Assembly: GCA_963782885.1 (NCBI GenBank)
Contig: CAWALL010000005.1
Span: 1 to 64,000, forward strand
DNA: 64,000 bases
Source of the DNA: DATAOG01 sp963782885
GTDB lineage: Bacteria; Pseudomonadota; Alphaproteobacteria; Geminicoccales; Geminicoccaceae
Direction: 5' to 3'
Both the position numbers and the translations under genes were made by a program. Positions 62,763 through 64,000 of this stretch are shown here, piece by piece. Under the pieces are notes generated by a model that ran no database searches, was not told where the DNA came from, and worked only from the letters and a program-made list of their open reading frames with translations. How positions within the stretch are numbered: position 1 is the stretch's first letter; every line of letters starts with the position of its first letter.

Positions 62763-64000
62763 GTGGAACGGGCCGGGCATCCGAAGAGCTGCGCTTACGA
62801 GCAGGGGCTGGACCGCAATCCAGCCAACCATGCGCCGCTGACGCCGATCAGCTTCATCGAGCGCGCGGCCGACGTCTGGCCAGGGCGGACCGCCTGGGTC
62901 CATGGCGACATGCGGGCGAGCTATGCCGCGTTCCGGGCGCGGACGCGGCGGCTGGCGGCGGCGCTCGCCGGGCGCGGGGTCGAGCCCGGGGATACGGTCG
63001 CGGTCATGCTGCCGAACGTGCCGGCGATGCTGGAGGCGCACTTCGGCGTGCCGATGGCCGCGGCCGTGCTGAACAGCATCAACGTCCGGCTCGAGGCCTC
63101 GACGGTTGCCTACATCCTCGAGCACGGCGGCGCCAAGGTGCTGCTGACCGACCCCGAGTTCGCGCCGGTCGTCAAAGAAGCGCTCGTGCAAGTTCGGCCG
63201 CGACCGCTGGTCGTCGACGTCGTCGACCGGCAGTACCGGGGCGAGGGCGCGCGGCTGGGCGAGGTCACCTATGAGGAGTTGTTGTCGGAGGGCGACGAGG
63301 GGTTCGAGCCGCTCTACCCGGCCGACGAATGGCAGGCGATCGGGCTCAATTACACGTCAGGGACGACCGGCCAGCCCAAGGGCGTGGTGGTCCATCACCG
63401 GGGCGCGTATCTGGCGGCGATCGGCCAGGTGCTCGCCAACGACATCGGCATGCACCCGGTCTATCTCTGGACCCTGCCGATGTTTCACTGCAACGGCTGG
63501 GCCTTCACCTGGAGCGTGACGCTGCAGGCGGGAACGCACGTGTGCCTGCGGCGGGTCGATGCGGGCGCCATCTATGCGGCGATCGCGGCGCATCGGGTGA
63601 CGCATCTGTGCGGCGCGCCGGTGGTCATGAACCTGATCGCCAACGCCCCGGAAACCGTGCGGCGGCCGTTCGAGCAGCGGGTCCAGGCGATGACCGGCGG
63701 CGCCGCCCCGCCGGCGGCGGTCCTGCAGAAGATGGCCGCCCTCGGGATCGACATGGTCCACCTCTACGGCCTGACCGAATGCTACGGGCCCGCCTCGGTC
63801 TGCGCCTGGCAGGACCCATGGGATGGGTTGCCCGAAGAAGAGCGGGCGGCGCTGCAGGCCCGCCAGGGGGTGCGCTACCCGAACCTCGAGGCGCTGGACG
63901 TGATCGATCCCGAGACCATGCACCCGGTGGCGCGCGACGGCGCCGCGATCGGCGAGATCGTGCTGCGCGGCAACACGGTGATGAAGGGCTACCTGAAGAA
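62763..64000 (+). CDS. Acyl-CoA synthetase (AMP-forming), 3' end outside window
   Basis: It starts at GTG 62763 (VERAGHPKSCAYEQGLDRNP), the typical N-terminus of the DmdB/FadD-like medium-chain or AAE-type ligases. It has GLNYTSGTTGQPKGVVVHHR (ATP loop), PMFHCNGWAFTW and HLYGLTECYGPASV. The frame is open to the last base with about 412 codons visible; the C-terminal domain with the catalytic lysine is off the window. It is not closely similar to the ligase at 18096. Substrate is unknown. Confidence 0.88.
   Translation, partial: MERAGHPKSCAYEQGLDRNPANHAPLTPISFIERAADVWPGRTAWVHGDMRASYAAFRARTRRLAAALAGRGVEPGDTVAVMLPNVPAMLEAHFGVPMAAAVLNSINVRLEASTVAYILEHGGAKVLLTDPEFAPVVKEALVQVRPRPLVVDVVDRQYRGEGARLGEVTYEELLSEGDEGFEPLYPADEWQAIGLNYTSGTTGQPKGVVVHHRGAYLAAIGQVLANDIGMHPVYLWTLPMFHCNGWAFTWSVTLQAGTHVCLRRVDAGAIYAAIAAHRVTHLCGAPVVMNLIANAPETVRRPFEQRVQAMTGGAAPPAAVLQKMAALGIDMVHLYGLTECYGPASVCAWQDPWDGLPEEERAALQARQGVRYPNLEALDVIDPETMHPVARDGAAIGEIVLRGNTVMKGYLK

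Overview
The window reads as a GC-rich (high-60s percent by eye) alphaproteobacterial chromosome, most like Rhodospirillales or Geminicoccales. This is an inference from codon use, a liv-type ABC transporter, GTA/siphophage-type tail genes and FnrL/FixK-type promoter sites. No rRNA, intact tRNA or CRISPR array is present.

Layout. 1-10.5 kb is decayed mobile DNA: a frameshifted serine recombinase, a degenerate IS21-family element with 52-bp ends, and a broken tail-tip module from a prophage or gene transfer agent. 10.8-15.4 kb (minus) is a complete branched-chain amino acid type ABC importer. 15.7-17.0 kb holds IS256 and IS110 relics. 17.3-21.9 kb (plus) is a GntR regulator, an acyl-CoA synthetase, a ThDP enzyme and Ohr. 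21.9-25.1 kb is a run of pseudogenes: alpha/beta hydrolase, class III PhaC and pyruvate kinase-like.

25.2-31.7 kb (minus) is a complete N-type ATPase operon in the order atpDCQRBEFAG. It is followed by a relic acyl-CoA ligase/GNAT gene, a universal stress protein, a COG2187-type kinase, a PRPP synthetase and a DUF2267 protein. Sites of the form TTG-N8-CAA lie 56-92 bp upstream of atpD, both uspA copies, the DUF2267 gene and the phaC relic. I read these as an oxygen-responsive (FNR/FixK) regulon that is partly decaying.

36.3-43.6 kb encodes secreted proteins (one FGE/SUMF1-like) and a tightly overlapping set: SMR-type flippase, NAD-dependent epimerase and HAD-UbiA prenyltransferase resembling polyprenyl-phosphate phosphoribosyltransferases. 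43.6-46.2 kb is a second uspA (frameshifted), a second recombinase relic ending at a tRNA-Met 3' fragment, and a possible IS relic. 46.4-49.6 kb carries a membrane protein, psd, pssA and another CDP-alcohol phosphatidyltransferase. 50.3-53.5 kb is a marR-emrA-emrB efflux operon. 53.6-58.5 kb carries two tandem divergent MutS-family ATPases facing an ATP-dependent DNA ligase.

58.6-61.4 kb is a lower-GC island beside a broken tRNA-Lys. It holds a translationally coupled three-gene operon ending in a RES-domain toxin, whose antitoxin carries an extra N-terminal region. The window ends with two tiny ORFs and a truncated acyl-CoA synthetase.

Frameshifts concentrate in mobile, island and hypoxia-module genes. 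They are absent from the liv, atp, psd-pssA, emrAB, mutS and ligase genes, which argues for real gene decay rather than poor sequence.
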